The position numbers and the translations under genes are program-made. 64,000 nt of DNA from Campylobacter taeniopygiae (GTDB taxonomy: Bacteria > Campylobacterota > Campylobacteria > Campylobacterales > Campylobacteraceae): positions 1 through 64,000 of the forward strand of contig NZ_NXLY01000007.1 in the NCBI RefSeq assembly GCF_005406225.1, in the 5' to 3' direction. The first letter of the stretch is position 1. Each line of letters opens with the position of its first letter. This document shows, piece by piece, positions 16,868-26,594 of the stretch. Under the pieces are notes generated by a model that saw only the letters and a list, made by a program, of their open reading frames with translations, did not search any database and was not told where the DNA came from.

Positions 16868-19329
16868 CCTTTTCCACCATCAACTTTTACCTTCATTCCG
16901 TTTTTAAGAATTTTCATAGCATTTCTTACACTCATTACAGCAGGTAACTTCATCTCTCTTGCAGTCACCGCTCCATGTGATAAAGCTCCTCCGCTTTCTG
17001 TGATCACGCCTTTTGCAGTATAAAAAAGCGGTGTCCAAGCAGGATTGGTTGTTCGTGCAACCAAAATCGCATCTTTGGGAAAATGTGAAAAATCATCTTT
17101 AGAATGCACCAAATAAACCTCTCCTACGCTTACTCCTATACTTCCAGCCACCCCTTCTAGGATTTCACTTTCATTTTCGATTATTTCATCCTCTTCGCCT
17201 AAATTCCAAGCAGGGATTTTTTTGGAATTTTCAAAATATTGTGCTTTTTCTTTTTCTATTTCCAAACGCACTTTATCGATAGTTATCTTGCCTTCCTTAT
17301 AAGCTGAAATTGTCTGCATATGGGCAAAAAATACATCCGTAGGATCTTTTATAATGCCTAATTTTACAAAATGCTTACCTATAGCCTTAACCGCCTTTCT
17401 TACTAAAATACTCAAACGCGTTGTTTCATAATGCTCCAAATCATCCAAAAGTGTATAAGTTTTTACCAAATTTAAAAGCTCATCAAAGCCAAAATGCCAT
17501 TCTTTTGGCAATAATGCAAAAAGCTCATTTTTGGTATCAAAGTATATTTTTTTCTTTTGGAATTTTTTATTATTTGAAAAATCACTATTTAGCAAAAGCT
17601 TAATGTTATCAATTACTACTTCAGGTGCTTCAACCCAAGTAGGATGATAAGGATCAAATTCTATTTCCCTATGTCCGTGATTTTCTAAAAATTTTAAAAA
17701 CTGTTGAGAAATTTTATATCCGAATATTTTTTCTTTAAGCTCTTTTGAGTTATATTTTTCAAATTCGCTTTTTAAAAACGGATCTTTTGCGATCAATTTA
17801 GCTAAAGAGAGCAAATCTTCATTGACTTGCGCAGTCTTGCTCTCATCAAAACTGGTTAAAATATCAAAATAAAAACTAGACTTTTCTCCTACTAATTTTT
17901 CTAACAATATTTTTAAAATTTTATAAAGCAAGCTTTGAGTTATAGATATAGCAATATTTGGACGAAAGTACATTGTGCCAAGTTTCACCACATCATCTAA
18001 AAAATCAAAAGCTTGTTTATTATCTGATATTACTTTATTTTCTAAAGCCCCTATACCTTTTAAATAATAATCCAAATCCCTCATCCATTGCTTTGGTAGT
18101 TCATAAACATGAGGATATTTTTGCAAAATTTGCTCTAACGCTATATTTAAATTTTTAAAATCAATTCCTAAATTGCCACTTTGCATATAAAGCCAAATGA
18201 TATTTTGATTACCATAAATATAATTATTAAAACTCGCAAACCATTTACCTTTAAAACTCGGTAAATTCATCATCTTAAAAGAATATTCTAAAGAAATATG
18301 AAAAGCTTTATCCACATAATCCCAAGTAAAAGGAGTAATTACATTTGGATAACGCTCTGCTGATTCATCACGCGTCCATCGCTCTGCTAATGTTGTAATC
18401 GCTCTTGCTTGAAGCAAATAAAGCTCATTTTTTTCTATAGCCCATTCTATATCTTGTGCAAAAGCGTAATAATTTTCCACATCGCAATTTAACTTTGCAA
18501 TTTGCCTTAATTTCTCCTCGGTAAGGCAAGGAATTTCTTGTTTTTCTTTGCTTACTTTTTCCTCTTTTGTGCCCAATTTATCTTGAATAATACAAATTTC
18601 TTTTTTGGCTATATGGGTAGAAAGTAAGGAAAAATCACTCTTTGAAAGGGAATACTCATCCACATCAAATTCACCGCTTACCACACTTTCGCCCAAACCA
18701 TAATTTGCATTGATTAAAATTTCATCGTTACGATTTTTAACAGGATTGATAGAAAAACTTACCCCTGCAAAATCAGCATTAACCATTTTTTGTACCACAA
18801 CAGCCATGCAAGCTTCATTTTGAAAAAAGTTTTTTTCTTCACGATATAAAATAGCGCGACTTTGCCATAAAGAAGCGAAACAAAGTTTAATATGCTTTAA
18901 AATTTCATCTCTACCATAAATATTTAAAAAAGTATCATGCGCTCCTGCAAAAGCAGCAGAATTTAAATCCTCCATTGTAGAAGAAGAACGCACACTAAAA
19001 GCTGTATTTTCATCAAATTCTTTTAAATTTTCATCAAATTCTTTTAAAAATTGTTCGTCAAATTCAAGCTCTAAAAAAGCTTTCCTTAAGATCTTGCTTT
19101 GCTTTTCTAACTTATCTAAATCTTGATAATCAAAAGTATGATTGAAACTTTCAATCAAATTTTTAACATTTTTATTATTTTCTATAAATTTGTAATAAGC
19201 TTTTACGCTAATAATAAAGCCTTGTGGCACCTTAAAACCAGCTTTTGTTAGTTTAGCTAAATTTGCCCCTTTACCGCCACAAAACTCTAAGATTGTAGCT
19301 TTTTTATCGCTGAATTTTAAAATTTGCAT
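16846..19329 (-). CDS. PEP-synthase-superfamily dikinase, rifampin-phosphotransferase-like
   Basis: 827 residues from the ATG at 19329, which has AAGGA six bases upstream; a longer frame to 19392 adds only a hydrophobic stretch from the preceding gene. Order: ATP-grasp PPDK-N domain (GGKGANLAKLTKAGFKVPQGF; SVRSSSTMEDLNSAAFAGAHDT; GLGESVVSGEF; AQDIEWAIE) to about 310, a long helical middle, and the swivelling phospho-histidine domain with TESGGALSHGAVTAREMK, His about 785. The block around this His resembles rifampin phosphotransferases (THGAVVARE) more than PpsA (CGGRTCHAAI). It probably moves ATP phosphates through the His to an unknown acceptor. Last gene of a three-gene overlapping operon behind secY. 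Confidence 0.75.
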   Translation of the reverse strand: MQILKFSDKKATILEFCGGKGANLAKLTKAGFKVPQGFIISVKAYYKFIENNKNVKNLIESFNHTFDYQDLDKLEKQSKILRKAFLELEFDEQFLKEFDENLKEFDENTAFSVRSSSTMEDLNSAAFAGAHDTFLNIYGRDEILKHIKLCFASLWQSRAILYREEKNFFQNEACMAVVVQKMVNADFAGVSFSINPVKNRNDEILINANYGLGESVVSGEFDVDEYSLSKSDFSLLSTHIAKKEICIIQDKLGTKEEKVSKEKQEIPCLTEEKLRQIAKLNCDVENYYAFAQDIEWAIEKNELYLLQARAITTLAERWTRDESAERYPNVITPFTWDYVDKAFHISLEYSFKMMNLPSFKGKWFASFNNYIYGNQNIIWLYMQSGNLGIDFKNLNIALEQILQKYPHVYELPKQWMRDLDYYLKGIGALENKVISDNKQAFDFLDDVVKLGTMYFRPNIAISITQSLLYKILKILLEKLVGEKSSFYFDILTSFDESKTAQVNEDLLSLAKLIAKDPFLKSEFEKYNSKELKEKIFGYKISQQFLKFLENHGHREIEFDPYHPTWVEAPEVVIDNIKLLLNSDFSNNKKFQKKKIYFDTKNELFALLPKEWHFGFDELLNLVKTYTLLDDLEHYETTRLSILVRKAVKAIGKHFVKLGIIKDPTDVFFAHMQTISAYKEGKITIDKVRLEIEKEKAQYFENSKKIPAWNLGEEDEIIENESEILEGVAGSIGVSVGEVYLVHSKDDFSHFPKDAILVARTTNPAWTPLFYTAKGVITESGGALSHGAVTAREMKLPAVMSVRNAMKILKNGMKVKVDGGKGRVYILN

Positions 19330-20146
19330 TGAAAGTCCTTTTTGCAAGTTGATAAGACAAGTATGCCAAAATAAAACCAACAATACAATCAATCAAATAA
19401 TGATAACGCAAATAAATCGTAGAAAACCAAAGTAGAATACAAGGAATAAGCCAAAAATAAAAATGTTTTTTATCAAAATGTTTCAAAAAAAGTAAAATAA
19501 ATAAAGAAACCCCGCAATGCAAACTTGGAAAAACATCGCTAAAATTACTAAAATTTGGATAAGCTTTGTTTAAAAAATCTCTAAAGAAAAATCCGTTAAG
19601 CGAACTTTTAAATTCACTTGCATAATAAAAATAAGGGCCTATAGCTGGAATAAAAATATACCCTAAAAATCCTATAGCATAAAGACTTAAAATCCCATTG
19701 TAAAAGGCTTTTGAAATTTTTTCATCTCTACAAAGATAAAAAATGAAATAAAATAAAAGTTGCACCATAAAAAGCAAATAAGCGATGCTTAAAAGCTCTG
19801 TAAAATAAGCATTGGAAAAATTATCAAAAAATAGAGATAAATTTTTAATGTCTCCTAAAATAAAAGCATCAATTAAAGCAAGATAATAATCCTTTTTACC
19901 AGCATTGATTAAGGGAGAAATTTCTTTTATTAAGGTAAAAATGCTATTCATGAAAAGAACATAAATACCGAATTTCAAACGATAATTTTTAAGAAACAAA
20001 AGAACAAAACTAGCCATTAAATAGCCTAAAATAATTAAAGTATAAATACTAAAAAATACATCAAAAACAAGCCTTAAAAACATAATACCAAAAAGACAAA
20101 GCCATAAACATTCAAAAAGCTGAATTTTATTCTTTAAAACACTCAT
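19304..20146 (-). CDS. Integral membrane PAP2-superfamily enzyme (inositolphosphotransferase/IPC-synthase-like)
   Basis: 280 residues from the ATG at 20146; an upstream ATG at 20170 would add eight. About six to eight membrane helices. The PAP2 active-site blocks FPSLHCGVS and LRYHYLIDCIVG are present, with GPYFYY before them, the pattern of the AUR1/IPC-synthase-like branch rather than the classic KxxxxxxRP phosphatases. Such enzymes remove or transfer lipid-head phosphate on the outer face of the inner membrane. It overlaps the acyltransferase upstream by about 20 bases and the dikinase downstream by 26, so the three are coupled. Substrate unknown. Confidence 0.72.
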   Translation of the reverse strand: MSVLKNKIQLFECLWLCLFGIMFLRLVFDVFFSIYTLIILGYLMASFVLLFLKNYRLKFGIYVLFMNSIFTLIKEISPLINAGKKDYYLALIDAFILGDIKNLSLFFDNFSNAYFTELLSIAYLLFMVQLLFYFIFYLCRDEKISKAFYNGILSLYAIGFLGYIFIPAIGPYFYYASEFKSSLNGFFFRDFLNKAYPNFSNFSDVFPSLHCGVSLFILLFLKHFDKKHFYFWLIPCILLWFSTIYLRYHYLIDCIVGFILAYLSYQLAKRTFNANFKIQR

Positions 20147-21296
20147 TAATCTTCTCTTGCAAATCATCATAATCTTGTTTTAATTGCTTAAAAAATATGG
20201 CATTAAGCAAAGATATTCCATGTTTTTTAAAAGCTCCATAAAGATGAAATCCCCATAAAGATAAACCCATACATAAAAAAGCTAAAAACGGAGAAAATAA
20301 AGCTAAAATCACATAAAAAATTGTAAAAATACTTACTCCAGATAAAATTTTATAAAGACTTATAGTATGTTTTTCTTTGGAAAATTTCGCCGCAATAAAA
20401 GAACCTATAAGAGTAGGTAAATTCAACAAAAAAGTAGGTGCTACAATAATCACTGTAATTAAAAACACCCACAAGCTTAGCCAAAAAGATTTGGGAAAAA
20501 TGGCACAATTTTTATATAAAAAAGCTTTATGGCTTTTATTTTCATAAGACTTCAACTTTTCTTGCAATTCTAGAATTTTAGAATTCTTTAATATTTTTAA
20601 ATACAAATCATCTCTATATAATGAAGCAAAAACAGCTAAATTTTGGCAAATTTCTTGCTCTTTTTCATCTTTAAACTCTATTAATATGCTTTCTAAAGCT
20701 GTGCTGATTTGAGTATGTAAATTTTCTTTATCTTGGATACAATCCCACTTTAAATTCTTTCCTTTTACAATAAAAACCTTAGAACCCATTTTAGCAGGAT
20801 CATCATAAAAAATGCTCAAGGGTGTCATTTCTAAGGTATCTTTTTTTAGCATTAAATGTGCTATTTTGGAAGCTCCGTTATCAAATTTTAAATGTTTAGG
20901 ATTTAAAGCACTAGTACCCTCGGGAAATATTCCCAAAGTATTGCCATTTTGCATCAAATTTAAGCATTGTTTTAAAGTGCTAAAATTATCATTTTCTTTT
21001 ATTTTTAAACCTTGTTTTAACGCCTTTTCTCTGTCTTTTTTTCTCGTGATCTCAATACCATGAAAGAAAATTTTACCTAAAAAACTACGTCTTAAGTTTT
21101 TGGCTAATAAAAATTGGATTTGAGGAAAAATAAAAGCGTATAAAAAACCATCGATGGCACCGTTTCTGTGTGATAAAACAGCCATTTGTCCCAAAGGATC
21201 ATTTTTGGATAAATCTAAAAAAATAACTTTTCTAAAATAAGCAAAAATAAGCAAGGAAATGAAAAATTTAGAAATTCCTTGCTTTATTTTTTGCAT
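20127..21296 (-). CDS. Membrane PlsC-type acyltransferase
   Basis: 389 residues. Acyltransferase motif I is H43-RNGAI-D49, one residue longer than the textbook HX4D, and motif III is F124-PEGT. A hydrophobic N-terminus (FFISLLIFAYF) and two strong C-terminal helices (about 275-300 and 315-345) anchor it to the inner membrane. Family members acylate glycerol-3-phosphate or lysophosphatidic acid. It starts eight bases after the secY stop, so it depends on ribosomal-operon read-through or a promoter inside secY; no good ribosome site is seen. It leads the acyltransferase-PAP2-dikinase unit. Confidence 0.78.
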   Translation of the reverse strand: MQKIKQGISKFFISLLIFAYFRKVIFLDLSKNDPLGQMAVLSHRNGAIDGFLYAFIFPQIQFLLAKNLRRSFLGKIFFHGIEITRKKDREKALKQGLKIKENDNFSTLKQCLNLMQNGNTLGIFPEGTSALNPKHLKFDNGASKIAHLMLKKDTLEMTPLSIFYDDPAKMGSKVFIVKGKNLKWDCIQDKENLHTQISTALESILIEFKDEKEQEICQNLAVFASLYRDDLYLKILKNSKILELQEKLKSYENKSHKAFLYKNCAIFPKSFWLSLWVFLITVIIVAPTFLLNLPTLIGSFIAAKFSKEKHTISLYKILSGVSIFTIFYVILALFSPFLAFLCMGLSLWGFHLYGAFKKHGISLLNAIFFKQLKQDYDDLQEKINECFKE

Positions 21297-21304
21297 TATA
21301 TATT

Positions 21305-22570
21305 CTACAAACCTACCGCACTTAAGGTTTGATATTTACTCATATAAATTTGAGCTTCGATTTTTCTCATCGTATCAAGTGCAACTTGCACTACAATAAG
21401 CACTGAAGTGCCACCAAATTGAAAAGGCACTCCCATAAATTTCACTAAAACCCAAGGCAAGGTTGCTATAATTCCTAGATAAATAGAACCAGATAGCGTT
21501 AAACGAGAGGCTACTTCATTTAAATAATTTGAAGTTCCTTCTCCTGGACGAATTCCTGGGATAAAACCACCTTGCTTTTTAAGATTATCTGCAATATCCT
21601 TAGCATTAAATGCTATAGAAGCATAAAAATAAGCGAAGAAAATCACAAAAATAAAAGTCAAAATGTGAAATACATATCCATTAGGATTTAAAAAATCATT
21701 AACAGCTTGTATATAAGGATTTGTACTGGTTTGCAAAATGGTTGTCGGAAACATTAAAATCGCACTTGCAAAGATTGGAGGAATGACTCCGCTAAGATTG
21801 ATTTTAATCGGAATATAATTCATAATACGTTTATTTTGATTTTGCATCACTACCTTGCGAGAATAAGAAATAGGAATTCTACGTTCTCCAAGCTCTACAT
21901 AAATAATAGCACCTATCGTAATTAAAATCAAAACAAAAATAGCAAAAGCGGTTAAGAAATTCATCTCTCCTGAATTTACCTGACCTATAGTCCCTGAAAT
22001 CGCTCTTGGAATCCCTGAAACAATACCTGCAAAAATAATTAAAGAAATACCATTTCCTATACCTCTTTGAGTGATTTGTTCTCCAAGCCACATTAAAAGC
22101 ATAGTTCCTGCAAGCATTGAAATAGCACAAAGTGCGATAAACATATTTAAATTTTCTATCATAATAGCACTTGATCCACCCTTGCCGTGTAAGCTTTGCA
22201 AACCTATAGCCACACCTATACTTTGAGCTAAAGTGATCAATATAGTCGCATAACGGATAATTTGCATGTATTTTTGCATACTATCGCGTTCTTTTTTCAT
22301 CTTACCGATGCTTGGAAAAGTTGCTGCGAAGAGTTCCATTATAATAGAAGCAGTGATGTAAGGCATAATTCCTAAAGAGATAATAGAAAAACGTTGTGCT
22401 GCCCCACCGCTAAAAACATTAAATAAACCTAAAGCATTATTTTGATTATGGTTAAAAAAATCCGCAATCACATCAGCATTGACGCCAGGAACTGGAATAT
22501 AAGCCAGAACCCTATAAGCAAATAAAAAAGCTAAAGTGATTAAGATCTTATTCGTCAATGCTCTATTCAT
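21305..22570 (-). CDS. secY: Preprotein translocase subunit SecY
   Basis: 421 residues, ten membrane helices, forming the Sec channel with SecE/SecG. Plug and pore blocks FNVFSGGAAQRFSIISLGIMPYI are clear, as is GIRPGEGTSNYLN in the large cytoplasmic loop. Starts at the rplO stop (one-base overlap). In many bacteria adk, map or infA follow; here three envelope-lipid-like genes do. Confidence 0.97.
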   Translation of the reverse strand: MNRALTNKILITLAFLFAYRVLAYIPVPGVNADVIADFFNHNQNNALGLFNVFSGGAAQRFSIISLGIMPYITASIIMELFAATFPSIGKMKKERDSMQKYMQIIRYATILITLAQSIGVAIGLQSLHGKGGSSAIMIENLNMFIALCAISMLAGTMLLMWLGEQITQRGIGNGISLIIFAGIVSGIPRAISGTIGQVNSGEMNFLTAFAIFVLILITIGAIIYVELGERRIPISYSRKVVMQNQNKRIMNYIPIKINLSGVIPPIFASAILMFPTTILQTSTNPYIQAVNDFLNPNGYVFHILTFIFVIFFAYFYASIAFNAKDIADNLKKQGGFIPGIRPGEGTSNYLNEVASRLTLSGSIYLGIIATLPWVLVKFMGVPFQFGGTSVLIVVQVALDTMRKIEAQIYMSKYQTLSAVGL

Positions 22571-22962
22571 TATTTTGTTCCAGTGACGCTAATATTCTCG
22601 TCTTTAATTTTTGATACTAAGCTCTTAGCACTAGCACCGATAAGCTTAACTTTTTTCACAGATTTTGAAAGCTTGTGAACACCTTTGATGTTTTCAATTG
22701 TAATTTCAGCTAGATCTTTTACAGCTGTAATTTTTTCAACATTGATTACATAAGGTTTTTCTACTTTAGATGTAAAACCTACTTTTGGTAATCTTCTTTG
22801 AAGTGGTTGCTGACCTCCTTCAAAACCTCTTTTTTCATTATAACCTTTTCTAGCAGTTTGGCCTTTTCCACCTTTAGTGGCAGTTTTACCCATACCACTG
22901 CCTTGGCCACGACCTATTCTTTTAGTTTTGTGCGTTGAACCCGCTGCTTTTGTTAAATTCAT
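22570..22962 (-). CDS. rplO: 50S ribosomal protein L15
   Basis: 130 residues with the L15 N-terminus ([28 protein letters not shown]) and [18 protein letters not shown]. Late-assembling large-subunit protein. It directly follows rpsE; no rpmD (L30) gene lies between, as is usual in epsilonproteobacteria. Confidence 0.98.
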   Translation of the reverse strand: MNLTKAAGSTHKTKRIGRGQGSGMGKTATKGGKGQTARKGYNEKRGFEGGQQPLQRRLPKVGFTSKVEKPYVINVEKITAVKDLAEITIENIKGVHKLSKSVKKVKLIGASAKSLVSKIKDENISVTGTK

Positions 22963-22965
22963 GAC

Positions 22966-23412
22966 TTATCCTTTTAGCATTGTTAAAGCTTTAATAGTAG
23001 CGCGAACCACATTAGCTGAATTATTTGAGCCTAAAGATTTAGTTAAAATATCTTTAATACCAGCAAGCTCTACAATAGGACGCGTAGAACCACCAGCAAT
23101 AACTCCCGTACCTTCGCTAGCTGGTTTAAGTAAAATTCTACTTGCATTGTATTTTACTTCTACATCGTGAGCAATAGTTGAACCTTTAGTTTTTACTTCA
23201 ACAATATTTTTAAATGCATCATCGACTGCTTTACGAATAGCATCTGGAACTTCTTTAGCTTTTCCATAGCCAACACCTACTAAACCTTTGCGATTACCAA
23301 CAATCACTAAAGCAGTAAATCTAAATCTTCTACCACCTTTAACTACCTTAGTAACTCTACCAATATCAACAATGACTTCTTCGAATTCTTCTCTATTATA
23401 TTTTTCCATCAA
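22966..23412 (-). CDS. rpsE: 30S ribosomal protein S5
   Basis: 148 residues: S5 double-stranded-RNA-binding half ([16 protein letters not shown]) and C-terminal half ([21 protein letters not shown]). Involved in translational fidelity. Spacing of three bases to rplO shows tight coupling. Confidence 0.98.
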
Positions 23413-23419
23413 TTACCCC

Positions 23420-23776
23420 TTATAGCCTAATGCCATTTTCTCTTAAAGATTCAGCTAAAACTGCGATCACTCCATGATAAACATAACCATTTCTATCAAA
23501 CACAGCTTGCTCAATTTTTTTAGCTTTTAATAATTTCGCAAATTCAGCGGCAATTTTTTTAGCCCCTTCTTTGTTGGCTTTAATGCCTAATTTACGTCCA
23601 TCTGCTGCAGCCAAAGTTACAGCTTTAACATCATCGATTGCTTGGATATAAAGAGTTCTATTTGATTTAAATACAGAGATTCTTGGAAAATTTTCACAAC
23701 CAGAAATTTTTGCTCTGATTCTCTTTTTTCTTTTAATTCTTAAACTTAATTTTCTTTTTAATACATTTGCTCTCAT
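23420..23776 (-). CDS. rplR: 50S ribosomal protein L18
   Basis: 118 residues. Basic N-terminus ([19 protein letters not shown] region), then [19 protein letters not shown] and [26 protein letters not shown], the 5S-rRNA-binding protein of the large subunit. Confidence 0.97.
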   Translation of the reverse strand: MRANVLKRKLSLRIKRKKRIRAKISGCENFPRISVFKSNRTLYIQAIDDVKAVTLAAADGRKLGIKANKEGAKKIAAEFAKLLKAKKIEQAVFDRNGYVYHGVIAVLAESLRENGIRL

Positions 23777-23788
23777 TCTTTAGTCCTC

Positions 23789-24325
23789 TTATTTCTTAGA
23801 TGTCTTACCGGCTTTGCGGATAATACGCTCATCTGAATACTTAACGCCTTTTCCTTTATATGGCTCAGGTGGTCTAAATTCACGAATTTGAGCAGCAACT
23901 TGTCCTACTACTTGCTTATCACTTCCTTTGACAATCACATTATTTTTATCAACTACAATTTCAATGCCTTCAGGAATATTATAATTAATAGGATGTGAAA
24001 AACCGAGGCTTAATTCTAAAATTTTTCCTTTTAAAGCAGCTTTATAACCTACTCCATTGATTTCAAGAGTTTTTGAAAAGCCTTGAGTTAAACCTACAAC
24101 AATATTATAAGCTAAAGCTCTATAAGTTCCCCAATAAGCCCTGCTTTGTCTGTCTTCACCTTTTGGAGAAAAAAGAATATTGTTATCTTTAATCTCAACA
24201 TTAACATGAGCTTTTGTATCAAGCTCTTTTGCCAAATTTCCTTTTTTAAATTTAAGTAAATTTCCTTCTAATTTAACCTCTACTCCACTAGGAATAGCGA
24301 TTGGTTGTTTACCTATACGAGACAT
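23789..24325 (-). CDS. rplF: 50S ribosomal protein L6
   Basis: 178 residues with [17 protein letters not shown] at the N-terminus and [18 protein letters not shown] near the C-terminus, both L6 hallmarks. Located near the factor-binding site of the ribosome. An unusual 80-base gap separates it from rpsH upstream. Confidence 0.98.
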   Translation of the reverse strand: MSRIGKQPIAIPSGVEVKLEGNLLKFKKGNLAKELDTKAHVNVEIKDNNILFSPKGEDRQSRAYWGTYRALAYNIVVGLTQGFSKTLEINGVGYKAALKGKILELSLGFSHPINYNIPEGIEIVVDKNNVIVKGSDKQVVGQVAAQIREFRPPEPYKGKGVKYSDERIIRKAGKTSKK

Positions 24326-24405
24326 ATTTTTTCCTTTTTATTTGTCTAGGATATTTCTACTTTTTGCAAAGAATGGATACCCAATGCCATAAAAAGCAGA
24401 TTTTT
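24326..24405 (-). other. 80-base spacer inside the ribosomal operon
   Basis: All neighbouring junctions in this operon are 0-15 bases or overlaps; this one is 80. It holds a GGAAAA ribosome site for rplF and no open frame, promoter match or strong hairpin that I can see. Confidence 0.5.
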
Positions 24406-24801
24406 TTACCAAATGGTACATAAAATTTCGCCACCAACTCCTGCTTTATAAGCTTCATCGTTAGCTAAAACGCCTTTGCTTGTGCTTACTACAATCGTAC
24501 CATAACCATTTTTAAAACGTTTAATTTCATCTTTTCCTTTATAAACACGACGACCTGGTTTTGAAACCCTTTTGAGTTCATTAATCACACTTTTACCTTT
24601 TTCATCGTATTTTAAGATCACATTGATAAATTTCTTTTTATCTTCTTCGATAACATTAAAACTTTCAATATAACCTTTAGCTTGAAAAATTCCAACCAAA
24701 GCTTCAACAACTTTAGAGTGTAAAAGTTTAGTTGTTTCAAGTTTTCTCATTCCCGCATTGCGAATTCTTGTTAATGAGTCTGAAATTATATCATTTATCA
24801 T
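24406..24801 (-). CDS. rpsH: 30S ribosomal protein S8
   Basis: 131 residues: [14 protein letters not shown] at the N-terminus and [19 protein letters not shown]...GGEILCTIW at the C-terminus. Binds the central domain of 16S rRNA; in E. coli it is the spc-operon repressor. Confidence 0.98.
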   Translation of the reverse strand: MINDIISDSLTRIRNAGMRKLETTKLLHSKVVEALVGIFQAKGYIESFNVIEEDKKKFINVILKYDEKGKSVINELKRVSKPGRRVYKGKDEIKRFKNGYGTIVVSTSKGVLANDEAYKAGVGGEILCTIW

Positions 24802-24810
24802 TTTATTTCC

Positions 24811-24996
24811 TTACCAACTTGCTTTTTTAAGACCTGGAATTAAGCCTTCATTGCCCATTTTTCTCAAGCAAACTCTACAAATTCCAAAATCTCTATAAAC
24901 TGAATGCGGACGTCCACAAATTTGGCATCTAGTATAGCCTCTTACTTTAAATTTAGGCTTACGTGCTGCTTTTGCAATCATTGATTTTTTAGCCAT
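24811..24996 (-). CDS. rpsN: 30S ribosomal protein S14 type Z (zinc-binding)
   Basis: 61 residues from the ATG of [17 protein letters not shown]; the frame extends upstream but only into rplE. Zinc ligands are the cysteine pairs CQIC and CRVC, so this is the zinc-binding short form. Its start overlaps the rplE stop by eight bases. Confidence 0.97.
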   Translation of the reverse strand: MAKKSMIAKAARKPKFKVRGYTRCQICGRPHSVYRDFGICRVCLRKMGNEGLIPGLKKASW

Positions 24997-25543
24997 CTTT
25001 TCTTCCTTTTGCAAATGGTACACCGATAAGTTCTAATAGTTTTTGTGCTTGCTTATCGTTTTGTGCTGTTGTAACTATAGAAATATTCATACCATGAGTT
25101 CTTAAAATTTTATCATACTCAACCTCTGGAAACATAAGTTGTTCATCAAGACCAAAGTTATAATTTCCACGTCCATCAAAACCATCTCTACTTAAACCTC
25201 TAAAGTCTTTTACTCTTGGAAGAGCAATAGAGATTAGCTTATCAAGAAAAGCATACATATTATCTTTTCTTAAAGTAACCATAACTCCAACTGGAAATCC
25301 TTCGCGGACTTTAAAACCAGCTACAGATTTTTTTGCTTTAGTGATAACAGCTTTTTGTCCAGCAATTAAAGAAATTGTGTCAGCAATATTTTGCAACACT
25401 TTTTGATCCTTAGCAAGTTCTCCAGCTCCCACACTGATAACTACTTTTTCGATCGCTGGAATAAGCATAGGATTTTTAATATCAAATTCTTTAACCAATG
25501 CAGGTTTAATGCTTTGATTATATTTTTCTTTCAATCTCATCAT
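24989..25543 (-). CDS. rplE: 50S ribosomal protein L5
   Basis: 184 residues; 5S-rRNA-binding protein with [26 protein letters not shown] and RDFRGLS-type blocks ([19 protein letters not shown]). AGGAG lies six bases before the first of two ATG codons, which I take as the start. Confidence 0.97.
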   Translation of the reverse strand: MMRLKEKYNQSIKPALVKEFDIKNPMLIPAIEKVVISVGAGELAKDQKVLQNIADTISLIAGQKAVITKAKKSVAGFKVREGFPVGVMVTLRKDNMYAFLDKLISIALPRVKDFRGLSRDGFDGRGNYNFGLDEQLMFPEVEYDKILRTHGMNISIVTTAQNDKQAQKLLELIGVPFAKGRKDG

Positions 25544-25546
25544 TGC

Positions 25547-25780
25547 TTACTCCTGAATTTTTGCCACATTAGAAATATCCATTGGCATTTCTTTATTGAT
25601 AAAGCCACCATTTGGATTTTTATCACTAGGCTTGATCGCTTTTTTAGCAATTTTGCATCCCTCAACTACTACTTTAAGAGTTTTTGGATATACAGCTAAA
25701 ACTTTACCTGTTTTACCTTTATCATCTCCTGTGATAATCTTTACGTTATCACCTTTTTTTATTTTTAATTTAACCGCCAT
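25547..25780 (-). CDS. rplX: 50S ribosomal protein L24
   Basis: 77 residues with the KOW motif ([20 protein letters not shown]). Assembly initiator of the large subunit. Shorter than E. coli L24, which is normal in this group. Overlaps the rplN stop by one base. Confidence 0.97.
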   Translation of the reverse strand: MAVKLKIKKGDNVKIITGDDKGKTGKVLAVYPKTLKVVVEGCKIAKKAIKPSDKNPNGGFINKEMPMDISNVAKIQE

Positions 25781-26148
25781 TATAACACCTCCGGTGCTAG
25801 TGAAACAATTTTCATAAAGCCACCATATCTAACTTCTCTACCTATTGGTCCAAAAATACGAGTTCCTATAGGCTCTCTTTTATTATCAAGAATTACTGCA
25901 GCGTTTTCATCAAAACGAATTAAAGAGCCATTATCTCTATGAATTTCTTTTTTAGTTCTAACGATAACCGCTTTTACCACTTGACCTTTTTTTACCTTAC
26001 CATTTGGCAAAGCTTTTTTTACAGATGCAACGATAACATCACCTACAGTAGCATATCTTCTTTTGCTACCACCTAAAACCTTAATACACATAAGTTCTTT
26101 TGCACCGCTATTATCAGCTACTGCAAGTCTTGTAAAACTTTGAATCAT
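25780..26148 (-). CDS. rplN: 50S ribosomal protein L14
   Basis: 122 residues: [22 protein letters not shown] and [29 protein letters not shown]. Contacts 16S rRNA at the subunit interface. Start overlaps the rpsQ stop by one base. Confidence 0.98.
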   Translation of the reverse strand: MIQSFTRLAVADNSGAKELMCIKVLGGSKRRYATVGDVIVASVKKALPNGKVKKGQVVKAVIVRTKKEIHRDNGSLIRFDENAAVILDNKREPIGTRIFGPIGREVRYGGFMKIVSLAPEVL

Positions 26149-26399
26149 TACTCAACTCCTGTTGCTAATACAGATTTTAAGCGAAATGATTTTCTTTTAG
26201 AAAGTGGTCTGCATTCTACAGCAACAACAGTATCACCAACTTTAACTTCATTTCTTTCATCATGAATTAGATATTTTTTAAAGCGTTTTACGATTTTTCT
26301 ATATCTTGGATGAACAACCTTTCTTTCAACCAAAATACTTGCTGTTTTTTCTCCAGCAATTTTCACAACAACGCCTTGAATTTCTCTTTTAAATGCCAT
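26148..26399 (-). CDS. rpsQ: 30S ribosomal protein S17
   Basis: 83 residues with the S17 OB-fold blocks ([41 protein letters not shown]). Primary 16S-binding protein. Confidence 0.97.
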   Translation of the reverse strand: MAFKREIQGVVVKIAGEKTASILVERKVVHPRYRKIVKRFKKYLIHDERNEVKVGDTVVAVECRPLSKRKSFRLKSVLATGVE

Positions 26400-26408
26400 T
26401 TGTTATCC

Positions 26409-26594
26409 TTATTTTAAAGCGTTAATTGCTGTATTGATTCTAGCAATGTCTTTTTTAACTTCACTAACTTCTTTAGGATTAGTTAGCTGCATTGTTTTTA
26501 GCTTTTGTTTTAAAGTGAATAAAAGCACCTTTTTTTCTTTTAGCATTGTTGCAAGCTCAGCTGCTGTTTTATCTTTAATCTCAGTATATTTCAT
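26409..26594 (-). CDS. rpmC: 50S ribosomal protein L29
   Basis: 61 residues from the ATG of [14 protein letters not shown]; seven codons of open frame before it belong to the rplP end. Helical hairpin protein at the exit tunnel. Start overlaps rplP by 14 bases. Confidence 0.95.
   Translation of the reverse strand: MKYTEIKDKTAAELATMLKEKKVLLFTLKQKLKTMQLTNPKEVSEVKKDIARINTAINALK

Noticed and set aside
19330-19392. Hydrophobic N-terminal extension of the dikinase
   Set aside because: It is the other frame of the PAP2 gene end; the ATG at 19329 has AAGGA and the family start.
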